A DNA stretch of 64,000 nt from Diplonema japonicum (Eukaryota > Euglenozoa > Diplonemea > Diplonemida > Diplonemidae). The stretch lies in contig OZ025750.1 of the NCBI GenBank assembly GCA_964019335.1, positions 124,001-188,000 on the forward strand, written 5' to 3'. Position numbers and translations under genes: made by a program. Below the pieces are notes generated by a model, which saw nothing but the letters and a program-made list of their open reading frames with translations, had not been told where the DNA came from and did not search any database. Positions 30,578-39,999 of the stretch are shown here, in pieces (position 1 is the stretch's first letter; each line of letters begins with the position of its first letter).

Positions 30578-30910
30578 CCCCCTAAACGCCGGAGGCCTAT
30601 CTACCAGCAGGCAACCATTGGAAGATAAATGGAAGCTAAATCTTTCAATAGGTGCAGGTAGTGCATGAGAACAAGGGGGCGTTAACAAAGACTTCTTTTA
30701 AAGGGGTTTTTGAGGGGTCTGTGGAGTTATGGCTGGGCTAAAAAGGGCAAAACGTACGTAAGAAAACACGTTTGCACCTTTTTCCTGCACGCTAGGAACA
30801 GCACAGAGCACATCAACTTTTTAACACAGCCATGGTCCACTTCCAAGGACGAAAAAAAAGCAAGTTTTGAAAATAAGGACAAAAGCCGTCCGCTCAGGCG
30901 TTTTAGGGGG
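30578..30910 (-). mobile_element. piggyBac-like MITE C, deletion derivative of element B, with TTAT duplications
   Basis: The ends CCCCCTAAACGCC and GGCGTTTTAGGGGG are inverted repeats and TTAT flanks both sides (30574-30577 and 30911-30914). Its left half matches, reverse complemented, the right end of element B (GGAGGCCTATCTACC, then TAGCCCAGCCATAACTCCA). Its right half matches the left end of element B (GGACGTTTTTGTCCTTATTT type). It is thus an internally deleted copy of a B-type element inserted in the opposite orientation. Confidence 0.8.
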
Positions 30911-30914
30911 TTAT

Positions 30915-31274
30915 TTGTAAAAAACTAGTTTGGTTGTTCCTTTCCCTTTTTCTTTTTTTTTTTTCTCTTCTTATTTTTGTTTATTCCTCCCCCCCCCCCC
31001 CCTCTCTCTCTCTCTGTCTTCGAACGTCTTCTTTCTTCTTTTCTTTTCTTTTACTATTTTAACGAAATCTTTTTTCGTTTTTTTTTTTTTAAAGTAAACT
31101 TCTTACCTACTTCAACTTTGTGCCGAGCAAGAAAAAAAAGAAAAAGAAAAAGAAGAGTCCATTCGTCAGTCTGCGCAGTTTGTTAATGTTGTTCTTTTTT
31201 TATTTTATTTTTTTAAACAGACACGTTTCAGCGGCCAGTTCCTCTTTCTTTTTTAAATTCTTTTTTTTTTTTAT
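30915..31274. other. Low-complexity noncoding stretch
   Basis: It holds pyrimidine-rich runs and a CT array near 31003-31016. An AACTTTGTGCCGAGCAAG word at about 31115 is echoed upstream of the gag-like ORF (AACTTGTGCCGAGCAAAAAA, 53630-53649); it may be a shared element end or leader. No gene is seen. Confidence 0.4.
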
Positions 31275-31374
31275 GCAAGAACGAGTTTTTGACTTGTATA
31301 ACAAAAGGGGAACGTTGGCAACGTGTTTCGGGTTGACAAACTTCTCCAGGTTTTCACCCGGCACGTACAAACAA
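31275..31374 (+). repeat. Dispersed repeat G, copy 2
   Basis: GCAAGAACGAGTTTTTGACT through GGGGAACGTTGGCAACGTG and CCCGGCACGTACAAACAA matches 42091-42190 closely. The segment that follows (31380-31558) is unique and ends again with GGCACGTACAAACAACGGCC, so a second copy of the 3' end lies at about 31526-31558. Repeats G therefore occur nested or in tandem. Confidence 0.75.
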
Positions 31375-31558
31375 AATATGACGGCACTAGACCAGGATGA
31401 TCTGGTCCAATACGCGGACCTCGAGTACCCATCGGGAAGCACTCGTGCACCTCACCTCGCGACAGCGTCTTCGGGGAATGCGACACCTCGCACGGTGGCA
31501 CTGCGGTGCACTGTGCGAGGTGGTTCCGGCACGTACAAACAACGGCCAGTTCCTCTTT

Positions 31559-32087
31559 TGATGAATCAGAAAAAAAAGAAGGGGGGGGGGGGAAAGAAAA
31601 GAAACATTCGTTATCATTGTTATTAAGAAAAAAAAAAAAGAAAAGGAAAAAGAAAAAGCAGCGTTTTTGCGGGCACATCCTATTCGAAACAATTTTTAAA
31701 AAAAAAAAAAGCCAGAAGAAGGGTTTCGTAAAGTATTTTCCGGGCCCCACTCCCTCCGGCTGACCCATCATTGGCACCGTTTTTGGCCGTAGGTCTTTCA
31801 AGTTGACAAAAAAAAGTTGAGGTGACGTTTTGATGCCTGGTAAGTCCAGTGAATGGGCGTGCTCACCGTGCCTACTGCCTTCAGAATAAAATACAAAATG
31901 GTGTCTCTTGTCACCCGCAGGACGAAAGTCTCTTTATGAGTTCCCGGCTTTCCCTCATCTTTTGTTTTTATCTATCTCCCTCAAAAGAAAAAAAAGAAAA
32001 CAAAAAAAGGTTTTCATTCTTTCTTTCTTTTCTTTCCATATATGCCAGGCTTGTAACCGATTTTTCACAGTTAAAAGAAAAAGGAAA
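31559..32087. other. Spacer upstream of cyclase-like gene copy 2
   Basis: It contains A-rich and G-rich runs and, close to the gene, a T/C-rich tract (32020-32037) followed by CCAG and then TTTTTCACAG 13 bp before the ATG at 32088. Both look like splice acceptors and could serve trans-splicing or a 5' UTR intron. No other gene is seen. Confidence 0.45.
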
Positions 32088-34616
32088 ATGCCGAGCATAA
32101 AGGTTCTGAACATCGGGTTGGTGCTCATGTGCATTGTGCTGACAGCGTTCATCTGCACGTTCCTCGCGATACGCAGCAGCGACGCGGCCCTCGACGACAC
32201 GAAGGAGTCGCGCGACACCTCCGTCGACTCCTGCTTCGCTGTGAGCAGGCAGTCCCTGGGCAACCGCACCCAAGAGTACCTCAACCTCGTCACAGCCACA
32301 GTCACCGATCATACACGGGATTTCCTCCGCCCAAGGGCCATTCAGGCACGAGGGATTGTCGAGGAGATCCAAGCCGTCCCTTATGACACTGTAAAGAAAT
32401 GGGATTGGCATCACATCCCAAGGTACTACTGGGCCTTCAGAAACGAGCTCTCAATAGGGCTCAACACGCTGGGTGTGGTTCTCAAATCGGACCTGACAAT
32501 AATTCTCACGGAGAATATCGCAACGGAAGGCCGCGGACCTGACGAGTTTCACCACCTGCAGTGTTTGGTAAACTACGGTTCGGACCATCCGTCCGGCGGA
32601 CTGGGGAAAACGTTTCTTGCAGATGCGTTGTACCCAACAGGCTTACCCCGTGGCATATCAGACCCGCTTAACATCAGCACTGTTGGAAGATGTGAAGGCG
32701 GGCTGTCGTCCGAGGAGGATATCCCCAACGAACCTTGCTTTTTCCGCCTCGGTGATACCAACGACAGTTTCTACCTCAACTCACCGTTATACAACAAAAG
32801 CCTGCTGATCAGCCCAAACAAGTCCAAATGGTTGGCCCCCGCTCCCCTCCGCACCCTGGCGATCACCCACCTGTCCCCTATCTATCACGACGGCCTTCAA
32901 TCTGGTTACGTTGTGATCGGGACGAACCTGAACGCGATTGCTACGTTTCTGCAAGGGATACCAATCGGGGGTCCGGTCGATGGCCATGCTTCGCGAAGCA
33001 GGATATTCATCACCATTCGTAGCCATTGGTTGAGTCATGATTCGGTTGGGATTCTTGTGGGGTCTTCTCATGGAAATGTGTTGGTGGCCACAAAACCAAC
33101 TGATAACGATGACGATGATGATGATGATGACGAGTCGGCGATCCGGCCTGTGAACAGCACCGATCCCATTGTGCGCATGGTCGCCATGCTGACGATCGAG
33201 CAGGGGATCGACGTTGAACGCATGGTGGTCGAAAGGGCAACAACCGTTCTTAACATCTCGACGGACCTCTCCCCTGACGGGGAGCGGTTCTACTACAAGG
33301 CATCGCGGTACTTCGATGACGAAGGGACAGACTGGTACATCCACGTGGTCATGGACGAGCTGTACGTCCTGGGCAGCATCATCAAGAACACAGCAGAGAC
33401 GATGGACGGGATCACCGCAGCAGAGAAGAAGGTCGACGACGACCTAAAGACCTCACGCTACATCCTTTACTCCATCGTCGTTGCCATCACGGTCCTCCTC
33501 ACTGTGTTGTCCGTTCTCTTCGTGCTGAGGATCATCAAGCCGCTTGAAATCCTCGAGCAGGAAATGTCATTAGTGGCAATCATGCGACTCGAAGAAGTAG
33601 AAGCAAAGAAGCCTCTAAGCAGCCTTCAAGAGGTCCGTCTCATGCAAATCAGCTTCTTACAGATGATAAAGAACCTTGTGGAGTACAGGAACTACATGCC
33701 AGCATCTGTTCTTCAAGACTCGGAGGAGGAGACAGAGGCGGAGACGGCGTTCGACAACCTCAGTGCCAGCAGCAGGACAGGTGGGTCCGTCCGTGACAGG
33801 TCCTCAGCGGGTTCTCTGAACGTGTACCAAGCCCTCGGGGGAATGGAGGCTAAGAACAAGAAGGTGACTCTCTTAGCATGCAACATGCTGTCCTTCCTAT
33901 CAGAGGCACGAACTACAACAATGCTGTTAAGCTGCATCACCGACTACCTGACAACAGCACTGACCCACGTGAAGGGGACGAAGGGCATCCCTGACAGCTT
34001 CAGCGGGGACAGGCTGTACGTTTCGTGGAACGGGGCCCGAATTTGCTCTTCGCACAGGACAGCGGCCTACAACTGTGCGAGGGGGATCACCAGAAACAGC
34101 AATTCAGGAAAGCGGTTCTCCATCGGGATCGTGTCTGGAGAGGTGAGGTGCGGGAACATGGGTTGCGATGGGATGAAGAAGTACACGTTCGTCGGGTCGC
34201 TTTCATCGTGGGTCCACATCGTGGAGCGGGTGGGGAGGGCATGTGGTGCGGACATCGCTATCGACAGCATCGTCCGTGAGGAGGTGGCGACCGTCGCCTT
34301 CACAAGGTCCCTGCAGCACGTGCAGTACGAGAAGCACTCTTCCAACGTTCTGATGCTTTACCAAGCGATGCATGAGAAGGAGGTGAAGGAAGAGGAGTGG
34401 ATGTACCAGCTGGGCAGCAGTGATCCCCACAAGGCGTACAACACCAGCTACCACCTGTTCATGGAGGGTAAAGTTGAAGAAGCTACGAACGAGTTGGATG
34501 AGGTTTCTGACGACGGCTCTGAGGTGATGAGGAAGTACAGGGCGAAGCTCATTGATGCAGCACTGCGGCCATACCTGTGTAAGCCTTATGGTTCACACGA
34601 ACCGCTTTTAAGCTGA
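32088..34616 (+). CDS. Cache-type receptor with class III cyclase-homology domain (family C, copy 2)
   Basis: This intronless copy encodes 842 residues. The start MPSIKVLNIG is identical to other copies, and the in-frame ATG at 31908 upstream is rejected because it reads through low-complexity DNA. The first about 50 residues (TM1 plus ALDDTKESRDTSVDSCF) are almost identical in DNA to copy 1; the ectodomain is strongly diverged; identity returns from the TM2/juxtamembrane region on. The domain order is as in copy 1, with VTLLACNMLSF (Asn for the first metal Asp) and GDRLYVSWNG kept. A run of eight Asp (GAT/GAC repeat, 33108-33132) sits about 15 codons after the point where other copies have intron 1. 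It is likely a surface sensor with a pseudo-cyclase effector. Confidence 0.85.
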   Translation: MPSIKVLNIGLVLMCIVLTAFICTFLAIRSSDAALDDTKESRDTSVDSCFAVSRQSLGNRTQEYLNLVTATVTDHTRDFLRPRAIQARGIVEEIQAVPYDTVKKWDWHHIPRYYWAFRNELSIGLNTLGVVLKSDLTIILTENIATEGRGPDEFHHLQCLVNYGSDHPSGGLGKTFLADALYPTGLPRGISDPLNISTVGRCEGGLSSEEDIPNEPCFFRLGDTNDSFYLNSPLYNKSLLISPNKSKWLAPAPLRTLAITHLSPIYHDGLQSGYVVIGTNLNAIATFLQGIPIGGPVDGHASRSRIFITIRSHWLSHDSVGILVGSSHGNVLVATKPTDNDDDDDDDDESAIRPVNSTDPIVRMVAMLTIEQGIDVERMVVERATTVLNISTDLSPDGERFYYKASRYFDDEGTDWYIHVVMDELYVLGSIIKNTAETMDGITAAEKKVDDDLKTSRYILYSIVVAITVLLTVLSVLFVLRIIKPLEILEQEMSLVAIMRLEEVEAKKPLSSLQEVRLMQISFLQMIKNLVEYRNYMPASVLQDSEEETEAETAFDNLSASSRTGGSVRDRSSAGSLNVYQALGGMEAKNKKVTLLACNMLSFLSEARTTTMLLSCITDYLTTALTHVKGTKGIPDSFSGDRLYVSWNGARICSSHRTAAYNCARGITRNSNSGKRFSIGIVSGEVRCGNMGCDGMKKYTFVGSLSSWVHIVERVGRACGADIAIDSIVREEVATVAFTRSLQHVQYEKHSSNVLMLYQAMHEKEVKEEEWMYQLGSSDPHKAYNTSYHLFMEGKVEEATNELDEVSDDGSEVMRKYRAKLIDAALRPYLCKPYGSHEPLLS

Positions 34617-35059
34617 AGTGTTTTGCAAAAATAGTAAAACATAATTATGTCTATGAGTTTCGTGACAAGTGCTTGAGTGCCTCTTCCCACGGCCCCGTCG
34701 GTTTTTTTTTCCCTTTTTTTTTTTTGAGAGGGCACCTTAGAGGGAGTTTTTGAAGCTTTTCAAAAGAAAAGGCAGAAACGACCTCATAGCCGCAGCTCCA
34801 CTTTTACTTAAATGTTTTCTTTTTTAAAGAAGAATTGGTGGGGATAACATAGACGTACATCAGATATGTTGTTCGCTGTTGACCTCCTCGGTCATCACCG
34901 GTGTCATTTCTTTTTTTATTTGTGCAGGGCGCAGCCAACACCGGCCTCCTTTAACTCTTTATTTATTTATTTTTCTGGATTCTCTCAAAAGGAATTTTGG
35001 CTAGAGTTTTCATTATTTCCCTAGGGAAAAATAAAGTACTTTATTTTTTTCCTCCTGTT
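34617..35059. other. Spacer with a repeat H fragment
   Basis: Apart from repeat H (34919-34960), there is only low-complexity and AT-rich DNA. No gene is seen. Confidence 0.5.
34919..34960 (+). repeat. Dispersed repeat H, copy 2 (3' end only)
   Basis: TGTGCAGGGCGCAGCCAACA followed by CCGGCCTCCTTTAACTC matches the end of the unit at 12309-12396. It is truncated at its 5' side and followed by T-rich DNA. Confidence 0.75.
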
Positions 35060-35063
35060 TTAA

Positions 35064-36826
35064 CCCTTAAACGCCCAACTGCTTCTGTAGAAGGTGTAAT
35101 TGTTCTGTGGTCATCTAGACCAAAGCCTCGGATCGGTTTTCATAAAAAAAAGATGGAATGGAAAGAATATTGAAAATCTGCGTTAAATGCGCTATTTGTA
35201 TCCATCTGAAACCTCCATTTTTCGGATTTTCATGATTTTTCCATGATTTTCCCCCTCTTTTTTTTTTTTTTTCCCGAGTCACTAGGCCTTATCAAAATCA
35301 ACATGCCAGCACACAACGGGAGTAGTTCCCGTACACCTGCAATGTTCATATGGGTTAAATCCACCTCTCTACCTCAATCCTCGTTTCTTTTTTATTTACC
35401 AGGACCGCGATGACGATGTAGCTATGGGTCCGGTTGGGATCCTGCGAAACAGGTGGCCCACCTTTCTGGAGAACGGATGGTTTTTCTGATGCACTCGTTC
35501 TTCGTCGCGTCCCAGTGGCCTCCCGCAGTCCGGCGGTTCAGAGGCTGGCAACGGTCCTGCGAGCAGACGCTGCTGCAGCGTTCCACGAGCAGCAATCGCA
35601 AGCCTTGCAGTCTGCCTGTGTCCTCGCCGCCGTGCACACCCGTCCATCCACAGTCGCTGCTCACCGCGGAGCTCCCTGGGTCGGGTACCGTGTCCCTGGA
35701 CACTGAGTTCTTGCGGTCCCAGGCGCAGTTCGCTCTTGCACGCTGCCACGTCCGTCGTCACCGTGCACGTTGCGACCGGCTACGGGCGTCCACCGCCGTG
35801 TCCCTCTGGGCAGTCTGCATTCGGCGCCTTCTACCACTTCTCCCGCACGAAGATCGCTCCACAGGGCTTCGGGTCGCATTTGGTCCCGTCCCACTTGCAC
35901 AGGAGGTTCGGGTCGCTCGTGCAGGCCCTCTGGTCGATCGTCCCCATCGTCGTCGGGTTCGGTCCCAGCCCGGGGTACTCGTGGTGTGCTCGTGGTCACA
36001 CGGGAAACGGATGGCCTGGTGTGGAAACCAGCACTGGTGTGACGTTTGCAACCACCGATCCCAGACGGTGACCAGCATAACGGAGCATGCATGGGTAAAG
36101 AACGTATTGAAAAGCAAGCAGTACACAGAGTGAAGTGAGAAGGCCTCCCGTCTGCCACAACCCACCACAGGATTATCCCAAGCGAAAGTAGTTCAAAGCA
36201 AAGGAATGTGCCGGGATGGTGCAACAATACCTCCTGAAATTGTGACCGTCGTGACGCCAGAGCAGCTGGAAAAAGGAAGAGAGTGCTCACCTCCAACCCC
36301 TGGGATGACCCCCCGGGTAAGCGGAAGTAAGTCCAGAAATGCTCAGCACGATGCGAAAGGTCAGTCTTCCCGGCCAACGCCGAGGGTGCATACCTCTGGC
36401 ACCTTGGACACAGCTACGGCACGAGGTCTCTTCTCCTCGAACCAAATTGCCTCCCTGCCTTGCACAACTCCATGTAAATGTTTCTCGCCCAGATGCCGTT
36501 CATCTCATTGCGACAAACAGTCACCGCAGGCACCAGAACAGTGAACACCCCCATGCACACTGAGATTTTAGCGAGTTTCGCATGCATGATTTCCAGGAAA
36601 AGCAAATGAACTCATGGCATCTGGTCGATGCACCTCCATGGGTCGAAAACACTAAATATTTAGTGGAATGAACGCAAATCTTTCAAATCTTTCAATGCGT
36701 ACCCCGAATCAAAAAATAACCTCAAGACTCAGCATGTTTGACCCAATGCCAACAAAGACCCCAAAATCGAAAAATTTCGAAAATCAATTACCCCCCCCCC
36801 CCCCCCCCCCCCTGGGCGTCTAAGGG
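35064..36826. mobile_element. piggyBac-like element D with TTAA duplications, carrying a LINE fragment
   Basis: The left end CCCTTAAACGCCCA and the right end TGGGCGTCTAAGGG are inverted repeats with one mismatch, flanked by TTAA (35060-35063 and 36827-36830). The ends resemble those of elements B and C (CCCCTAAACGCCC). The centre is not transposase but a decayed LINE fragment (35424-36590), so D is a non-autonomous element that received or captured a LINE piece. A C run of about 22 lies just inside the right end. Confidence 0.75.
35424..36590 (+). pseudogene. Decayed LINE family 1 3' fragment
   Basis: It opens with GPVGILRNRWPTFLENGWFF, matching GPLGVLLKRWLPFLNKGWSF of the complete ORF2 (near residue 975). 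A later GTTTGCAACCACCGATCCCA and ATAACGGAGCATGCATGG corresponds to the zinc-knuckle region, and the end (TTTCTCGCCCAGATGCCGTT, CACACTGAGATTTTA) corresponds to the ORF2 end and 3' UTR. Many frameshifts and rearranged pieces are present. Confidence 0.75.
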
Positions 36827-36874
36827 TTAAGCAGATCTGTGAAAGTGGGGCTTCAGAGAAAAGAGGCCGGAAGA

Positions 36875-37213
36875 TCAACAAGGTTTTGCGGTATTTGTGC
36901 CATGGTTGGTGCCCACCGTGGACAGGGATCCTATCGATCGCAGCCCCTCTAAGTAGGGAGCTGTTTGAGTGGACGAGAAGAGGGGCCATGCGTCGCTGGT
37001 GCACCCAGGTTCCTCAGGGAGTTCATCGCGTTCAGCCGCATCCGCACCAGAAAGCCTACAGGGAGGCTGACATGATAACGTAGTTCGATGCCCTGTACAA
37101 AGGAGGGCTAAGCCGTCGAGCCTCTGAACCATACCATGAGGCATGAGTACAAAACTGCAAGACTGGACCAGGTTGACTGCCATGCTGAAGGCGTGGACGA
37201 GCAGTGCAAGCAA
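36875..37213 (-). pseudogene. LINE ORF2 C-terminal fragment, inverted
   Basis: On the minus strand an open frame ends with AWPLFSSTQTAPYLEGLRSI, close to RRPLFSSSQTAPYLARLQAM of the complete LINE. The upstream part is diverged. It lies just outside element D and faces the opposite way to the LINE piece inside it. Confidence 0.65.
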
Positions 37214-37485
37214 CCCCCTGTCTTAATGTTATGTCAAATCCTGGACTTCCTGGCTTTGGGGGTTGCTATCGGGAACCAGAAAATTAAATAAATTCCTTTT
37301 TTTTTTCTTTTTTTTTTTTTTTTATTGACAATACTTACGTCGCAAAAACGAGATTCTATCTTGTTTCCCTCTTTTCTCACCCTTTCTTCCTCTTGCTATA
37401 CATTTTTACACTTTGTGTGCATTTTTTTTTTTTTTTGTTATTTTTTTTTCTTTTTTTTCTTCTCGGTTTTTTCTTGAGACCCATG

Positions 37486-37650
37486 ACAGGCTGAGGGCCA
37501 GCTGAAGACCACTCTGAAGAGACGGCATCAGCCATCTATAGAAGATGGTTGATATCCGTAATCGGAACGAACGCAAGGCCCCAGAAAAGGGAGCATCAGA
37601 TAAACCCAACCTCAAGTGGGGTTTGCCCTTAAAGATTGCCTTTATTTCGG
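37486..37650 (+). pseudogene. LINE family 2 3' tail
   Basis: TAATCGGAACGAACGCAAGG, CCCCAGAAAAGGGAGCATCA and CCTCAAGTGGGGTTTGCCC parallel, in order, the end of the truncated LINE at 51.65-51.77 kb (AATAGGAACGAAGG, CTCCAGAAGGGGAGCATTA, CCTCGAGTGGGATTG). The coding part is decayed. Confidence 0.6.
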
Positions 37651-38585
37651 CCCACACTGCAACAATCTACGCGGGGAAAGCGCCTTTCGGCACTCAGTTG
37701 GACAACAATGGTAATCCTCCATTGCTAATACATGTCCGGAAAATCCAACTCACATTCCACCCTGTGAGAGAGATCTTACGGGGGTGAGGTGGATACAGTT
37801 GACCGAAATAAAAGCCAACGCTAGCAATAGCAGCGGTGTGTGGATGAAACAGGTCAACCGAGTGATAGCACTGCAGGAATAAGATTCCTTTTTAAAAAGT
37901 TTGTATATTAACAAGTACTGCAAGTTTTCTTGTGCAAAACAAAAAGAAGAAGAAAAAAAAAAGGAAAAAAAAAATAGGTAATGGTGACATGGTACTATAT
38001 CTAAAAAAAGAAAACAAAAAAAAAAAAACAAAAAAAAAAAGAGGTGCTAAAATGCCGTACTCTTTTTTTTTTTCTTCTCAACTCAACCTCCCCTTTCTTT
38101 TCTTTTTTTTTTTTTGATGTCTTTCTCATCTTCCCCCTCCTGTTTTCCTTATTAGGAAAAAAGAGAAGAAAAATGCTGTTTCTTTTTTTTTCTTCTCTCT
38201 CTCTTCCGGTGGTTTACTTGGTTATTATGGTTTGGAGGGAGACGCAAAGCGAAAAGGGAAACTCTCATTTTTAAAGCCGTTCCTAGGTAGGTGGGGAAAC
38301 CGGAAGGCCCACCCTACGCGTGGCACCAGGTAGCATCGAGAGTCCCTTATCCCATTATACCTAAACATGTCTCTTATAGCATAAAAAAGCTTTTATTTTA
38401 CCTCTCCGCTTTTACTTTCTACAGGATTACAGGGGACTTGAGACGGGAGAAGCTTTACAAAGTTGACCATAGTGTCACATACACCTTCTTTTTGTTATAT
38501 TATTAAAAAAAAAAAAAAGATCTTTTTTTTTTTTTTTTTTTTTTTTCTTTTTGTTGTTGTTGCTGTATTTCTTTTTCTTTATTCT

Positions 38586-38629
<44 letters not shown>

Positions 38630-38654
38630 AAAACATCAGATCAAGTCGGTAGCG
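37651..38654. other. Homopolymer-rich stretch without genes
   Basis: Long A and T runs alternate, including T45 at 38587-38625 and neighbouring tracts. Short lysine- or phenylalanine-rich open frames reflect these runs and are not genes. Nothing else is seen. Confidence 0.5.
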
Positions 38655-38808
38655 CCCGAGTGGAAGATCATAAAGCAGATGCACAGGGTGACGAACAGGC
38701 AGCAAGCTGTACACGAAGAAGCTACAACTTTGCCGCGGTGCGCCCCCTGTAATCAAGTAGACAGTTCTTGTGCAGGGCGCCGCCAACACCGGCCTCCTTT
38801 ATCTCAGG
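38655..38808 (+). repeat. Dispersed repeat H, copy 3 (longer unit)
   Basis: It starts near CCCGAGTGGAAGATCATAAA and GCAGATGCACAGGGTGACGA, contains a unique GC-rich middle, and ends CAGGGCGCCGCCAACACCGG and CCTCCTTTATCTC. Copy 4 (61225-61388) shares both ends, so the full unit is about 155-165 bp. Confidence 0.75.
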
Positions 38809-39995
38809 CTCTCCGGTAAGGTGGGGATAGACCGGCGATCGCCGGTCTAAGCAATTCTTTTTGAAAGCGTCGCCTGTCTACGCAGATCGGCGAATTTCTT
38901 GTGCCTGCGGTAGCCCCACGGGGGGGCAGGGGTTACCCCTTTTGTGAGGAATTCTTCTCTTTTTTATTAATCATGGGGCGAGCGGTTTTAGTATCAGTTG
39001 AAAGCCACGATGTGCTTCTTCCATCAAACATAGTTCCAGACAACAACCTGGTTAGCGAGACGGTTGGCCTTCGCGTTGAGAGAGAGGTTCCTGAGGTCAA
39101 TTAGCACGGAGGGGGCCGACAAGCAGACGGCATGTGAACCTTACTGAGGCTGAGTTTCTAGAGGAGTAGCACAAACGTTCAAGGAGTTTTCACGTGTGGC
39201 CGGGGGAGCCCAATTAACGTTCACCCCTTTTTTTTATTTATTTTTTTTTTTTTTTTTGAAAAAAAAGGGTCAAAAAAAATCGGCCAAAAAAAAGTATCGC
39301 AGGTCTATCGAAAAAAAAACCCATTTTGAACCGGGGGCCCTGTTTAACTCATATATTTTCTTTGGCGGGCCGTTGCTAACCACTTCGTTCCTGTCATCTC
39401 AGTGAATCTTTTTTTCTCCATGCGAGTATTTACTCTGACTTGGCTCTCAAGCTGATTAAAAAAAAAAGGGGGGGGGACGAACCACACAAAACAAAACAAA
39501 CGAGACCGAATAGAATCTAGTTTTGGTTCCTCTTTTTTTTTTTTTTATTCTAGCCCTTTCCTTTCCCCCATGTCATCTTTACCACCGTGAATTTTTCACT
39601 TGCTACATTCTTTCAGCAGAATGTTCCTAGAAAAAGAAGAAAGAGGAGAAAGAGAAGGCATAGAAAAGAAGAAGAACAAGAAGAAAGAAAAAAAAAAGAT
39701 TCCGACTCCACTTCCAGCGGTGTCGTTTTCGTTAAATACAATAAAGCCTGCGAACTTCTGCATATCTGATATACGTGGTGTTCTCTTTGCTTCGAAATCT
39801 TCTTTTTTAAACCTTTTCCTGAGTCTCCCCGTTTTTCTTTTTCTTTTTTTTTTCTTTTCTTTTTTCTTTTTTGCACATTTTCTTTGTGATTGCAGAATTT
39901 TAAAAAAAAGAAAAGACTAATCTACCGAAGTTTTTGTCTATTCATTTCATTTTCTTTTTTTTTTTTTTGTCTCTGGAATCATTTATTTTTTATTA
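38809..39995. other. Spacer with one LINE tail, nothing else recognised
   Basis: A GC-balanced island (38830-39210) includes the direct pair GATCGCCGGTCTA/GATAGACCGGC near 38827, a small hairpin. The open frame at 38901-39104 has no recognisable family and poor coding character. The rest is low complexity, with the LINE tail at 39366-39408 listed separately. Confidence 0.4.
39366..39408 (+). repeat. LINE family 2 3' terminus
   Basis: GGGCCGTTGCTAACCACTTC then GTTCCTGTCATCTCAGTGAATC matches the tails at 1258, 8088 and 11253, with a small internal change, followed by T7. Confidence 0.75.
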
Positions 39996-39999
39996 TTAT

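Noticed and set aside
31908..32087. Upstream start of cyclase-like copy 2 at 31908
   Set aside because: The extra 60 residues come from A/T-rich spacer and are absent from every paralogue; the conserved MPSIK start is at 32088.
35453..36133. Overlapping open frames on both strands at 35.4-36.4 kb as novel genes
   Set aside because: Pieces align in order with the end of the LINE ORF2; the open frames are by-products of a GC-rich decayed LINE.
38901..39104. Small 67-codon gene
   Set aside because: No recognisable family, no paralogue, spans low-complexity DNA at its centre, and no conserved start context.
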